DNA of 64,000 nucleotides from assembly GCA_963678775.2 (NCBI GenBank), contig CAXXGR010000010.1:372001-436000 (forward strand), written 5' to 3'. This document shows, one piece after another, positions 44,173-54,789 of this stretch. The position numbers were made by a program, and so were the translations under genes. This DNA is from JBFHIJ01 sp963678775. GTDB lineage: Bacteria; Bacteroidota; Ignavibacteria; Kapaibacteriales; UBA2268. A model generated the notes under the pieces. The model made no database searches. It saw only the letters and a list, made by a program, of their open reading frames with translations, and was not told the DNA's origin. The stretch's first letter is position 1. Every line of letters begins with the position of its first letter.

Positions 44173-46449
44173 TTAAAACTCTAAGTTGACTCCAATGCTA
44201 GGTAGTATACCTAAAGAAGATACCTTAAGCTCTTGTTTGCCTTCTCTATAATTCCAATCGATGCCGGAAGTGTTTTTTTTGTTATAAATATTTTGAATGT
44301 CTATATAAGTAATGAGCCCTAATGATGAAAATGTCCAACGTCTATCAATCCTTACATCTAAGGCATGGAAAACAGGTAAGCGGTCCCCTTCGTTATAATT
44401 CTCATAATCTATGTTTCCATCTCCCGTAAAATTCGTAGTAGGTACGCCTGTAGCTAACCTAAATTTACCACTTAACTCCCAGTCTTGATTAATTCTCCAG
44501 CCTAAAGCTAAGTTTGCAATAAACCTACTATCATATCTGCTAGGTCTATATATACCTTCTATAGATTTAAATTCTGACTTTGATAAAGTTAGACTTAAAA
44601 GTCCATAAATAGGTATTTTACTTAATTTCTTCTGTATGAATAATTCGACCCCGTAAGCTCTTCCTTCTGCCTGATTCGAGAGTGGTTCTAAACCAAAAGG
44701 AATATCCAAACTGATGTCACTAAAACCACCAGGGGCTAATACTGCTTGAGGTCTGTATACTCTAGCTGGGTAGTCTGAGTAAAGTTTCCCGTAAAACTCT
44801 AGTTGCACCTTTACATCTTCCATAGGAGTGTGTACGTAGGATAAGACTAACTGGTCAGCTTTGATTGGATTTAGTTCTTGATTACTTGCGCCAATAAGCC
44901 ATATATATGATGGGGACTGATAATAGCGACCTGCACTTAAAACTATTGTAGAGTTTTGGTTGATAAAATAAGAGAAAGAAGCTCTGGGAGAGAAAAATAC
45001 ATTCTCTTTTGTAAAGTTAAAATAATCCATTCTCGCTCCAAAAGAAAATTTATGCATACCAAATTTGGCATTCATGGTAGCGTAGGTAGCATTTTTAACT
45101 GTATTGAAACTAGTATCAACTGATAAAGCTTGTTCTATTCCGTTATTGTCTGTTCTCAAAAATCCGGGAATAAGTATATCATAAGATTGATTTGCTCCAT
45201 ACTTTGTTTGATTTCCAAAAGCTAAATCATACTGTTCATTTAATTTTAAATCTACATCAGCTTTTAGAATCATTTCTGTTTCTTGAGATTTGTTTTTAAA
45301 TATTTGTACTAAATTAGAATCATTTTGAAAAGTAGAAAAATCAGTAAATGACTGACCTAAGGTAACAGTCGAGTAACCATTTTCAAATAAATGTTTCCAT
45401 GTAAGACCTGAAAATATCTGCGTTTGTTCCGGCACTGCTACTCTAGAATTATCATAACGATTGTCTAAATCATCATTATTGAGTTTTACGTTATTCAGAG
45501 CTGAGATAGCAACAAAAGAGAGTGAATTTTTAGAGTCAAGTTTATAATTAACTTTACCTTGGAAATCCCAATACTGTGGTACAAACGACAGTCCTGCCGC
45601 ATCAAAAATAAAGTCTAAATAACTTCGCCTCGCACTAAAAAGATATGAACCTTTATCGCTTAAAGGGCCTTCTAAGTTTAAGCCAAATCCTGTGGCAGAA
45701 AGATTTACTTTGCCTCCAAATTGCTCTTCATTACCGTTTCTAAGTGTAATGTTAGTAATTGAAGCTGTTTTGTCGCCATATTTAACTCCAAAACCACCGG
45801 AAGAAAAGTCAACATTTTTGACAAAATCAATATTTATGATAGAAAGTGGTCCGCCGGTAGATCCTTGAGAGCCAAAGTGATTTATATTTTGAACTTCTAT
45901 ACCATCTACAACAAAAAGATTTTCAAATGGTGCTCCACCTCTAACAATTAAATCATTTCTGCCGGCTGAGGTTACGTTAACGCCGGGTAACAATGCTGTC
46001 GCCCTTATTACATCTTCTTGCACTCCGGGCGCTCTTCTTATATCCTCACTGTTGAGAGACTGTGTACTAGTAGATGATTCTATTCGTTTGTTAAAATAGC
46101 TAGCTCTGACTTGAATTTTATCAGTCTCAAAAACTTTATCAATTAATTCAACTTCTATAAAAAGAGGTTTGACACCACTAATATATAAATCAGATTTGAT
46201 TATGGTCTGATAGGCTATACTTGAAAATTTTAAAGCTTGCATACCTACCGGTATTTTCTCAATCACAAATTTACCTTGACTATTAGTTTTAGCTCCTAAT
46301 TTAGTTCCTATAAGACTAACAGTAACTCCCGGTAATGGTGTGTTTGTGGAAGCACTATAGACAATACCGGAGACAGTCCCAGTATCCTTAGCAAATAATA
46401 GAATATTACTTACAAATAATACATACAAAATAACTAGTATATATTTCAT
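44173..46449 (-). CDS. TonB-dependent outer-membrane receptor
   Basis: 758 residues. A signal peptide (1-20) is followed by a carboxypeptidase-regulatory-like domain (~25-105; VSGIVYSASTNTPLPGVTV). A plug domain comes next (~115-235) with LPGVNVTSAGRNDLIVRGGAPFENLFVVDGIEV, then a 22-strand barrel ending SIGVNLEF with a terminal Phe. It imports a substrate too large for porins, using TonB energy. There is no SusD partner, so it is not a classical polysaccharide-utilisation locus. The substrate is unknown and could be a metal chelate, vitamin or peptide. It is divergent from the DUF1800-DUF1501 operon. Confidence 0.9.
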   Translation of the reverse strand: MKYILVILYVLFVSNILLFAKDTGTVSGIVYSASTNTPLPGVTVSLIGTKLGAKTNSQGKFVIEKIPVGMQALKFSSIAYQTIIKSDLYISGVKPLFIEVELIDKVFETDKIQVRASYFNKRIESSTSTQSLNSEDIRRAPGVQEDVIRATALLPGVNVTSAGRNDLIVRGGAPFENLFVVDGIEVQNINHFGSQGSTGGPLSIINIDFVKNVDFSSGGFGVKYGDKTASITNITLRNGNEEQFGGKVNLSATGFGLNLEGPLSDKGSYLFSARRSYLDFIFDAAGLSFVPQYWDFQGKVNYKLDSKNSLSFVAISALNNVKLNNDDLDNRYDNSRVAVPEQTQIFSGLTWKHLFENGYSTVTLGQSFTDFSTFQNDSNLVQIFKNKSQETEMILKADVDLKLNEQYDLAFGNQTKYGANQSYDILIPGFLRTDNNGIEQALSVDTSFNTVKNATYATMNAKFGMHKFSFGARMDYFNFTKENVFFSPRASFSYFINQNSTIVLSAGRYYQSPSYIWLIGASNQELNPIKADQLVLSYVHTPMEDVKVQLEFYGKLYSDYPARVYRPQAVLAPGGFSDISLDIPFGLEPLSNQAEGRAYGVELFIQKKLSKIPIYGLLSLTLSKSEFKSIEGIYRPSRYDSRFIANLALGWRINQDWELSGKFRLATGVPTTNFTGDGNIDYENYNEGDRLPVFHALDVRIDRRWTFSSLGLITYIDIQNIYNKKNTSGIDWNYREGKQELKVSSLGILPSIGVNLEF

Positions 46450-46574
46450 AATTCCCTTGGATTGATTTAAGATGAATTGTAAAAATATGAAACGGGTAAT
46501 TTTCTAACCTATTGTATAAAATATTCTAATGTATATAACGCTATATACTATAACTCAAATCACAGGTGAAAAGT

Positions 46575-48119
46575 ATGAAAAGAAGAAATTTTATAAAATT
46601 GAATTTTGTCAATAGTGACACTCCTCTTTCAATTTTAGAACAAAAAACATCAGCTTTAAGTAAAGACGATGCTTATCATTTACTTAGAAGGATGGGATTT
46701 GCTCCGAGTGTAGAGCAAGTGAATAGTATTTCGGGGTTGTTACCATCAGTAGCATTCGATCAAATTATTTATGACAGTCAAGAAGTAGCTGTCCCTAATA
46801 GCCAACTACAAAATTGGATTGATACTCCTGATGTAGATCCTCTAAAGGAAGGGACTGTAGAGCTAAGATTTCAAGCCGAAGCCAGATTAAAACAACGCTA
46901 TAATGAATTTATTAATTGGTGGCTTGATTTAATGCGCTTAGAAGACACAAAACTAAAAGAAAAATTTACTCTGTTTTGGTCTACAGTTTGGACCATAGAG
47001 TTTACTTATGACACCTTATCTTTGATTCCTCCACCTCTTCTATATAGAAATAATCAGACACTTCGTAAAAATATATTATCTGATTACAAAACTATATCTG
47101 AAGAAATAATGCTTGATGGAGCGATGTTGCTTTATCAATCTCTTTTTTATAGTACTAAAGAAGCACCTAATGAAAATTTCATGCGTGAGTTGATGGAACT
47201 TTTTACAATGGGTGTAGGCAATTACACCGAAGGTGACATTCGTGAAGGCTCCAGAGCATTGACCGGGTGGCGTACTGCAGCCTATGCTCAGGAACCACAT
47301 CCAAATGGATATCATGAGACATATTTTGACAGAGACAGTCACGATACAGAAGCTAAAACAATTATGAACACTACTATCCCTGCGATAGATGATGCTTCTA
47401 ATAACGAATTCCAAGTTAGAGAAAAGGAAGTCAAAGGATTAATTAACATCTTATTTAATAAGCGTGGCGACAAAATAGGCAATTTTGTATCTGAAAAAGC
47501 ATATAAATATTTTGTTTATTCGAATCCTGGCGCTATTGATAGTACTTTTATTGCAGAGCTTACTTCGACATTTGTATCAAATAATTTCAGTACACTAGAA
47601 GTATTCAAAACTATATTTACCAGTGAACTTTTTTATAATGATAATATTCGTGGTTGCCAGTTAAAAACTCCTCCGGAATATATTATTGGACTCGAAAGAT
47701 TGCTTGATTTGAATTATGCAAATTCCAGAAATGCAATATATAACTTGGAGCAAGTCTTATATGATCCACCAAATGTAGGCAGTTGGGCAGGATATAGAAC
47801 TTGGATTTCTACAAAAACATTCCCTCTTAGAATTAAATATGGTTTGGAAATGCTCGAACAGATAAATGATGCTGACTTGGTAACTTTGGCTAAAAAGTTT
47901 GAAGGTTTTACTGATGTAGATATGCTGCTCGATGCTCTATTACAGCACTGGTTACCTGTAGCCGTTTTAAATAAAAGAAGAACTGACTACTTAGAAGTAT
48001 TGCTTAATGGCATAGAAATATCTAATTGGGAGCAAGAAATAACAAATGGTACAGTAGCAGAAGGAATAAGGAATCTGTTGACTGAAATTATTAAATCACC
48101 AGATTTTCAATTGACTTAA
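46575..48119 (+). CDS. DUF1800 family protein
   Basis: I start at ATG 46575 (514 residues); a GTG nine bases upstream overlaps the ribosome site (AGGTGA). The protein begins MKRRNFIK, which is Tat-like, but no hydrophobic stretch follows, so export is unclear. DUF1800 blocks are present: AYHLLRRMGFAPS near 32, WWLDLMRLEDTKLKEKFTLFW near 114, NENFMRELMELFTMGVG near 200, then YTEGDIREGSRALTGW and PPNVGSWAGYRTW near 397. The function of DUF1800 is unknown, but it is regularly encoded next to DUF1501, as here (11-base gap). The pair is widespread in Bacteroidota and Planctomycetota. Together with the T9SS proteins downstream it probably concerns the cell surface. Confidence 0.85.
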   Translation: MKRRNFIKLNFVNSDTPLSILEQKTSALSKDDAYHLLRRMGFAPSVEQVNSISGLLPSVAFDQIIYDSQEVAVPNSQLQNWIDTPDVDPLKEGTVELRFQAEARLKQRYNEFINWWLDLMRLEDTKLKEKFTLFWSTVWTIEFTYDTLSLIPPPLLYRNNQTLRKNILSDYKTISEEIMLDGAMLLYQSLFYSTKEAPNENFMRELMELFTMGVGNYTEGDIREGSRALTGWRTAAYAQEPHPNGYHETYFDRDSHDTEAKTIMNTTIPAIDDASNNEFQVREKEVKGLINILFNKRGDKIGNFVSEKAYKYFVYSNPGAIDSTFIAELTSTFVSNNFSTLEVFKTIFTSELFYNDNIRGCQLKTPPEYIIGLERLLDLNYANSRNAIYNLEQVLYDPPNVGSWAGYRTWISTKTFPLRIKYGLEMLEQINDADLVTLAKKFEGFTDVDMLLDALLQHWLPVAVLNKRRTDYLEVLLNGIEISNWEQEITNGTVAEGIRNLLTEIIKSPDFQLT

Positions 48120-48130
48120 GGAGAATTAAT

Positions 48131-49741
48131 ATGAAAAGAAGAGACTTTGTAAAATCGGGTGCAATAATTGGTGCAGGTTCAGTATTAGCTCCACATATAG
48201 TCAAAGGTAATTTGCGGTATAAAAAGATCGATAATGATAAAATATTAGGTGCGGAAGACGATTCTATTATTATCATACTAGAACTCTTTGGTGGTAACGA
48301 TGGTCTAAATACTATTATTCCTTTTGATCAGGAAGACGATTATGTTAATCTAAGACCTACTCTTTCAGTTAGTAAAGATAAAGCAACACAGTTTGGATCC
48401 TCTGATTTATGGTTCAATGATGCACTTATTAGAGATATTCACAAAGACGGATTTCTAGGATTGATGGATAATGGTCAGTTAGCTGTAGTCCAGGGTATTG
48501 GTTATAACTATCCAAATTTGTCACATTTTCAGTCACGAGACATTTGGCATTCAGGTATAACTCCCAATTCAGAAGATGATTATCCTAGGTTATTGGAAGG
48601 TTGGTTGGGTAGATATTTTTCGAATAAACTAGAAAATTTCCCTCTCGAAATACCAGAGCATCCTATGGCGATTCAAATAGATGGTACTGTTTCGATGCTT
48701 TTGAACAGTAATAAGGGGTATATGGGTATTGCTGTAAACGATCCTGATGCATTTTTTGAAAATGGGCAAGGTTTAGCTTCATCTTTACCTAAATTTCAAA
48801 ATCCAAATACGTTATATGAGGAAGAATTCAACTACGTACATGTTATTGCTCAGCAATCAGAAGACTATGCAAAAGCTGTGAAAGAAGCTTGGGATATTGG
48901 AAAATCTAAAGTAAAAGTTGATTACACATCAGAACTGGCTCAAAAGTTTAAAATAATATCTTCTCTAATTGCAGGTGGGCTTAAAACTAAAGTGTACTTT
49001 GTCAGACTTTCTAATTTTGATTCGCATGCAAAACAGGCAGATGGTGATGGCTTTGGTCAGCATTGGACATTGTTGCAGCAAGTATCTTCTGCTATTTCTG
49101 AATTTTTAGATGATGCTAAGCAAATTGGATATGCAGATAGAGTAGTTGGTATGACGATATCAGAATTTGGAAGAAGACCTTTTGAAAATGGCAGTAGTGG
49201 TACTGATCATGGGGGAGGCTCGATGCAATTTGTTTTTGCCGGAAATGATAAATTTATCAATGGTGGATATTATAAAGAGCAAGGAGCTCCAAGTTTGACA
49301 GATTTTGACCAATATGGCAATATTCTGAAAAATTATGATTTCCGAAGAGTTTACGTTGATATGCTTGAGACTTGGTTTAAAGCATCAAAAGAAGAAACTA
49401 CTGCTGTTTTTGGGGAACAGATTACCTCGCTGAACATCTTAAACCCGAGAGAAACCTCTGTCTTAGATTCTTTAGTTATGTCAGACAACGTTCCATTTAC
49501 AATTACTCCAAACCCTACAAATAAGAATACTACTATTTCATTTGAATTAAAATCACCTGATAGGGTTGTAATTGAAATTTATAGTGTATTAGGACAAAGA
49601 TTAGGCATTTTATTTAATAAAGATTCTATGCCGGGACAATATTCTGTTTCACTAAATAGAACTTTGCAATCAGGTTCCTATTTAGTAAATCTTAGAACAA
49701 CAAACAGAAGCTTTACTCAAAGACTAATAGTGACAAAATAA
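48131..49741 (+). CDS. DUF1501 protein with Tat signal and T9SS sorting domain
   Basis: 536 residues. A twin-arginine signal (KRRDFVKSGAIIGAGSVLAP) opens it. The DUF1501 domain (sulfatase-like alkaline-phosphatase fold) spans ~40-430, with ELFGGNDGLNTIIP near 52, NLSHFQSRDIWHSG near 128, and GMTISEFGRRPFENGSSGTDHGGGSMQFV near 338, whose His and Asp may bind metal. The last ~85 residues (452-536; ITPNPTNKNTTISFEL ... GSYLVNLRTTNRSFTQRLIVTK) are a type A T9SS sorting domain. Thus it should cross the inner membrane by Tat and the outer membrane by T9SS, to be anchored or released at the surface. It follows DUF1800 and directly precedes the 1680-residue protein. Confidence 0.88.
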   Translation: MKRRDFVKSGAIIGAGSVLAPHIVKGNLRYKKIDNDKILGAEDDSIIIILELFGGNDGLNTIIPFDQEDDYVNLRPTLSVSKDKATQFGSSDLWFNDALIRDIHKDGFLGLMDNGQLAVVQGIGYNYPNLSHFQSRDIWHSGITPNSEDDYPRLLEGWLGRYFSNKLENFPLEIPEHPMAIQIDGTVSMLLNSNKGYMGIAVNDPDAFFENGQGLASSLPKFQNPNTLYEEEFNYVHVIAQQSEDYAKAVKEAWDIGKSKVKVDYTSELAQKFKIISSLIAGGLKTKVYFVRLSNFDSHAKQADGDGFGQHWTLLQQVSSAISEFLDDAKQIGYADRVVGMTISEFGRRPFENGSSGTDHGGGSMQFVFAGNDKFINGGYYKEQGAPSLTDFDQYGNILKNYDFRRVYVDMLETWFKASKEETTAVFGEQITSLNILNPRETSVLDSLVMSDNVPFTITPNPTNKNTTISFELKSPDRVVIEIYSVLGQRLGILFNKDSMPGQYSVSLNRTLQSGSYLVNLRTTNRSFTQRLIVTK

Positions 49742-52700
49742 ATGAAATACTTGTTATACATATTAGCTATGCTCTCAGTTACTAATCTTTTTGCTTTTGA
49801 GGAATGTGATTCCATTCGTACATGTACTCATAATGCAATGACTTTTGCCGTTTCATCCGGCAAAGGAGCGCACTATTTAGAAGTGCAAGACACAGAATCT
49901 CTTGAAAGTATAGCTGATAGTATGACAGTTGATTTTTGGTTAAAGGCTGAAGAACAGGCTGGGAAAACACAATATATAGCCGGTATTTGGGGACCTGGAG
50001 AAGATTATAATGACGTCTGGGCAATTTATATTGATAAAAATAATCAGCTTTCGTTTATGCTAAACGGAGAAAATAGCAACAAAGGATATTTGGATAATAC
50101 TATATGTACTGCTGATTATAGTTCCTATTTCGATTCTTGGCATCATATATATGCTATATTTGATGGAAATAGTTCTGAAATTGCTTTGTATATAGACGGT
50201 GTTAAGGTTAGTTCTTCCATTAACACAGAATATCCAATAAAGAAGCTCCGGCAAAGAGCAAATACTGAATTAAATCTACAAATAGGTTCTACTAATGCTT
50301 TATCCGATAATTTGAGTGATAACAGGACTTTATTAGGTCAGATAGATGAGTTTAGGTTATGGGATAAAATATTTGACGAAGATAAGATGTTTTGTCAAAA
50401 AGATGAATCATTGGATGGAAATGAGGAAGGACTTATTTTATATCATAGATATAATGAAACTCCGGATAATTATATCATTTGCGATGCTACCGGCAATGGC
50501 AATTTCGGTATGGCTCGAAGTGGTGCTGCATGTACACCTTCAAAACGATATTATAAAAACACCTTAGTTGTTACCTCTTTAGACCAAGAGTTACCTCTAA
50601 AAGATACTATAGTATGCGACTATCAAAGAATATATAATTTTAAAGTAGAAAATATTTCTTCTTGTCCCAAAGAGGTTATAATAAGATTAAGAGGAGACTA
50701 TTCAAAAAATTATACTATTGCACCAACTAATAGGTTTACATTAAATCAATTCGAAGAGCAAGATTTTAGCTTATCTCTCGAAGCTGATTTTGTAGGAGAA
50801 GCAAATTCAATTCTTGATGTGTACAGTAATAACAGGTGCAGGGATTGGAATAGTTTTAAAATGGAAATTACCCGTTTGACTGAGTTTTCCTACAGTACAG
50901 ATTCAATAGGCTTCGATATACTAAAATCTAATTGTAAGGAAGTGCGGGAATATACAAAAAGCGTAAAAATATGCAATAATAGCAATGCTGTTGGTACAGG
51001 CAGAGTTCTAGAAATTCAAGATATACTTACTACTAATTCTAATGTTTTTGAAATTCTTTTGCCTCAGCCACTTCCGATTCAACTAAATCCCGGAGAGTGT
51101 ATTGACATACCTATCCGCTTCAATAATATTGACATAGCCGGAGATTATTATGATTCTCTACAAGTAGTTACGAATGATAAGTGTGACACTACGAGATTTA
51201 TAGAATTAGAAGGACATATTATTGAGGTATTTAGAATTACTGATGAAAGCGGCAACAACGAAATAACTTCTTTTGATTTTGGAACCGAATGTATCGATTA
51301 TATTACACCTGCCCAATCATATATTTGGCAAAATATGACAAAAGATAATGACTTTATTGAAGAAGAAAGTATAATCATCGATACAATTATTGTTCCAACT
51401 CATTTTATAAGTAAAACATTTTCTTTCCCTTTAGATATCGATCAGTACGACGGGAACTATATTCAGTATTTCCGATTTTTGCCTACTGCTCAGGGGACTT
51501 TTAAAGATAGCGTTACATTTGTTATTAAAGCAGGTGAATGTACCATAGAAAAAAAGATAGAAGTCAATGGTAAGGGATATTATGCAGAATTGGCATTTCA
51601 AGATACGCTAGTTAATTTTGGAACTGTTATTATCGGACAGGAGAAGCAAATAGATATTCCTATTACTAATTTAAGCGATGAACCTGTTAATTTACTAACA
51701 TATTTGAGATATGGAACTGGTTTCTTTTTTGCTTCAGGTCAAGATTTAAATCTTGCTCCAAACCAAACGAAAAATATTAGTATTATTTTTAGACCAATAG
51801 CAGACTCTTCCTATACCGATCAATTATGCTATTTAGAAAAACGCTGTTATGAATCAGACTGTATACCTCTATTAGGCAAAGGACAATACGAGAATTTTAG
51901 CTACAATCCTAATATTTTAACTTTTAACAATATCCTTGCCTGTGATGGTAAAATTGATTCGATATCATTTAAGAATACAAGTAATAAGTCTTATGTGTTA
52001 AACTCGTTTGTGTTGGATGATCCAAGTAATAAATTTGCTTTCTTAGATAACAGCACTTTGCAAACAACATCTCCTCCGAGTAGCTTAAATATAGCAGTTG
52101 GAGAAGAGGTAACTTTTGTATTTTCTTATTTTCCCAATGATTTGACTAAGGATAGGGGAGATCGTGCATTCTTCCGTTTCAAAGATGATACGGGAGTAGA
52201 TTGGCATCTCAAACTATATGGAACTTCTGTAAATCCTAAAATATTTATAACTGAAAATACTAAATATGGCATAATAGAAGTAAATGATACTAAACGTGAT
52301 ACTCTTACTATTGAGAATATTTCAGAAGCAAATATAAATCTTGATAGCTTGTATGTTTCTGATGGTTTCATCATAGTATATCCCAACCCTGCCGGTTTCA
52401 ATAAAACATTGGCACCTCAAGATACTATTATGGTGATTGTAGATTTTGTGCCTACTGAAGCAAAACGTTACACTGGTAAAATATCTGTAGAAGCCACTTC
52501 TCCTTGTATTTCTTCTTTTTCCGGCATGCTTAGTGGGACAGCTATTATAGTGCCGTTAGAAGTCCCTATAAGCACTATTAGCTATGGATATATCAAGTCT
52601 TGTGATTGCGAAGAACGAACTATAACTTTAATCAATAGTTCCAATAGTTTTCCAATGATTATTGATTCTGTATGGATTGATGATTTTAATACTGCAAATC

Positions 52701-54784
52701 CATATCCTGAATTTTTCTCATGGACTTCAACCTATTATGAACAAAATGGCTCGCAATTACCATTTGAAATACCTGCAAATAGTTTTGATACTTTAGTTGT
52801 GACTTACTGTCCAGGTAATCCATCTACGAGAGATTTTATTAATAATGACGCTACTCTGCATCTAACTTCTCACGGGCAGGCATGGAACAGAGACTTTACT
52901 GTGTATCTGGCAGGAAAAAGGAATTTGACTTTTGAGGCAACTCCTACTTATGTGGCATTTCCACCAACTAGGGTAGATACATTGGCTCCATCAAGGTATA
53001 TAGATATAATTATTCCTGAAATTGCTGTTAATCCTAGTCAAAAGTCAATCAAGATAGATTCTATATCATTTGAACCTAATGAAAGAGTGTTTTCTGCTAT
53101 AGATACTATAACAGGGCGTTCCACGAATTTATCATTAGATACCAACCAAGTACTTACTTTACGAGTTGATTTTAAACCACGTGCTGTGAGGGAATACTTT
53201 GCAAAGATGATTTTGCATTTTTCTGAACCTTGTACAGATATAGATTCTACTATTGAATTGTATGGCTCATCCTTCGCTCCTGCTTATGCTTTAAATTTAA
53301 GATTTGATTCCACAGATGTGGTCTTGGATACTTTTAGGATGAAAACATGTGACACCCTATATGTTCCTATTTATGTATCCAGAGAAATACCGGCAGAGAT
53401 TGCAGATGTTAAAATGAAAATGATTTATGATACAACCCTATTAGACTTAGTTGGCGGAGACTCATATTATTTATCTCAAAATTGCTTTAACTATACACCT
53501 CAAATATTATTCACGGATACTTTAAATGACGGTAAGGCTATTACGCTTAAAAATTTCTGCTCTGTCGACTCTATACGGCCTCTGTATTATGCTAAGTTTG
53601 TTTCTAAATTACAACAAAGAGATACGCTAAGATTAAAAATTGACTCTATCTCATTCGATACGGAGGAAGTCCTTTTATATGATATTATAGCTACAAATGA
53701 CAGTGCTGATGTAATAATTCTAGAACCTGATTTTGAAGTTACAACGGTCATAAATTACGACAGTGTACAAATATTAGATTGCGTGTCAAGGACACTAAGT
53801 ATCCGAAATACAGGAGACATACCGCTTAGTATTGCTAATATTTTAAATTTACCGTCAGATATTGAGATACTTTCTTCTATTCCTCCTTTAGAGACATTAT
53901 TTAATGTTGGGGATTCTGCATTGGTTGAATTGCTATATTGCCCAAAATCTAAAGATACAATAGATAGAACTATATATCCATTCAGTAATAATCCATGTGA
54001 TGTGTCTGATTCTTCACGCTTATATGGCCTTGGATTTGCACCGGACTTACCTTTAGTATTTCGATTTGATTTGATAAAAACTATTCCACATTTTAATGCC
54101 AAATTAGGTGAAAGAATTAGTATTCCGGTTTTCTTGGATACTAATTTGGTGACTACTTTGGACAATATTGATTATTGGCTTCAAGATTTAAATTTTACTT
54201 TAACTTTGAGCTATAATCCTAGAGCCTTACAGTATATTGATTATACTAATGCTACTATTAATATTTCCGACGTAGATTATAAGCCGGGTAAAATTAACTT
54301 TTACGCTGAAAATGTAGATTCTTTGAAGAGAGGAAAGATATTCGATATAATATTTGAAGCCACTGTTCCGGATTCTGTTACATCATCCTTAAATGTTAGT
54401 GTAAATCAAATTCTTTCAAATGAGCTAATGTTTCTTGATTTGTATCCAAGTGGAGGAGAGGCCATTTATACAAGTGAGGGTAAGTGCTCTATTACATATT
54501 TTAAGTATCAATCTGAAGAAACAATGTTGTTTAGTAATTACCCAAATCCATGGAATAATAAAACAACAGTAAAATTCCTATTAGGTGAAAAAGTGCCGGT
54601 AACCTTAGAATTATATTCTTATGCAGGTGATAAAGTAGAAACTTTAATAGAAGGCAAAACTATCTTTGAAAGGGGAGAATACAGTGTTGATATATATTCT
54701 GATAAGCTCCAAGCCGGAATGTATATTATCTATTTTAAAGCTGGTATATATACGAAAACTATGCCTATAATGCTGGTCGAATAG
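49742..54784 (+). CDS. Giant T9SS-secreted surface protein (LamG, HYDIN-like repeats)
   Basis: 1680 residues; its ATG follows the DUF1501 stop with no gap. A signal peptide (1-18) precedes a LamG/concanavalin-like domain (~30-235: MTVDFWLKAEEQAG, SSYFDSWHHIYAIFDG). The long middle (~290-1400) is a chain of Ig-like strands of the ASPM-SPD-2-Hydin type, repeating phrases such as LNFGTVIIGQEKQIDIPITNLS and NPGECIDIPIRF. Cohesin-like segments appear near 1200 and 1440. The last ~85 residues (from YPNPWNNKTTVKFLLG) are a type A T9SS sorting domain. It is probably a surface adhesin or structural protein. No catalytic motif is visible. It ends 5 bases before the convergent OmpA-family gene. Confidence 0.85.
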   Translation: MKYLLYILAMLSVTNLFAFEECDSIRTCTHNAMTFAVSSGKGAHYLEVQDTESLESIADSMTVDFWLKAEEQAGKTQYIAGIWGPGEDYNDVWAIYIDKNNQLSFMLNGENSNKGYLDNTICTADYSSYFDSWHHIYAIFDGNSSEIALYIDGVKVSSSINTEYPIKKLRQRANTELNLQIGSTNALSDNLSDNRTLLGQIDEFRLWDKIFDEDKMFCQKDESLDGNEEGLILYHRYNETPDNYIICDATGNGNFGMARSGAACTPSKRYYKNTLVVTSLDQELPLKDTIVCDYQRIYNFKVENISSCPKEVIIRLRGDYSKNYTIAPTNRFTLNQFEEQDFSLSLEADFVGEANSILDVYSNNRCRDWNSFKMEITRLTEFSYSTDSIGFDILKSNCKEVREYTKSVKICNNSNAVGTGRVLEIQDILTTNSNVFEILLPQPLPIQLNPGECIDIPIRFNNIDIAGDYYDSLQVVTNDKCDTTRFIELEGHIIEVFRITDESGNNEITSFDFGTECIDYITPAQSYIWQNMTKDNDFIEEESIIIDTIIVPTHFISKTFSFPLDIDQYDGNYIQYFRFLPTAQGTFKDSVTFVIKAGECTIEKKIEVNGKGYYAELAFQDTLVNFGTVIIGQEKQIDIPITNLSDEPVNLLTYLRYGTGFFFASGQDLNLAPNQTKNISIIFRPIADSSYTDQLCYLEKRCYESDCIPLLGKGQYENFSYNPNILTFNNILACDGKIDSISFKNTSNKSYVLNSFVLDDPSNKFAFLDNSTLQTTSPPSSLNIAVGEEVTFVFSYFPNDLTKDRGDRAFFRFKDDTGVDWHLKLYGTSVNPKIFITENTKYGIIEVNDTKRDTLTIENISEANINLDSLYVSDGFIIVYPNPAGFNKTLAPQDTIMVIVDFVPTEAKRYTGKISVEATSPCISSFSGMLSGTAIIVPLEVPISTISYGYIKSCDCEERTITLINSSNSFPMIIDSVWIDDFNTANPYPEFFSWTSTYYEQNGSQLPFEIPANSFDTLVVTYCPGNPSTRDFINNDATLHLTSHGQAWNRDFTVYLAGKRNLTFEATPTYVAFPPTRVDTLAPSRYIDIIIPEIAVNPSQKSIKIDSISFEPNERVFSAIDTITGRSTNLSLDTNQVLTLRVDFKPRAVREYFAKMILHFSEPCTDIDSTIELYGSSFAPAYALNLRFDSTDVVLDTFRMKTCDTLYVPIYVSREIPAEIADVKMKMIYDTTLLDLVGGDSYYLSQNCFNYTPQILFTDTLNDGKAITLKNFCSVDSIRPLYYAKFVSKLQQRDTLRLKIDSISFDTEEVLLYDIIATNDSADVIILEPDFEVTTVINYDSVQILDCVSRTLSIRNTGDIPLSIANILNLPSDIEILSSIPPLETLFNVGDSALVELLYCPKSKDTIDRTIYPFSNNPCDVSDSSRLYGLGFAPDLPLVFRFDLIKTIPHFNAKLGERISIPVFLDTNLVTTLDNIDYWLQDLNFTLTLSYNPRALQYIDYTNATINISDVDYKPGKINFYAENVDSLKRGKIFDIIFEATVPDSVTSSLNVSVNQILSNELMFLDLYPSGGEAIYTSEGKCSITYFKYQSEETMLFSNYPNPWNNKTTVKFLLGEKVPVTLELYSYAGDKVETLIEGKTIFERGEYSVDIYSDKLQAGMYIIYFKAGIYTKTMPIMLVE

Positions 54785-54789
54785 AGGGT

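Noticed and set aside
47076..47414. Minus-strand 112-residue frame
   Set aside because: Antisense to DUF1800 across conserved blocks.
53755..54165. Minus-strand 136-residue frame
   Set aside because: Antisense to the giant T9SS protein; no ribosome site or recognisable pattern.
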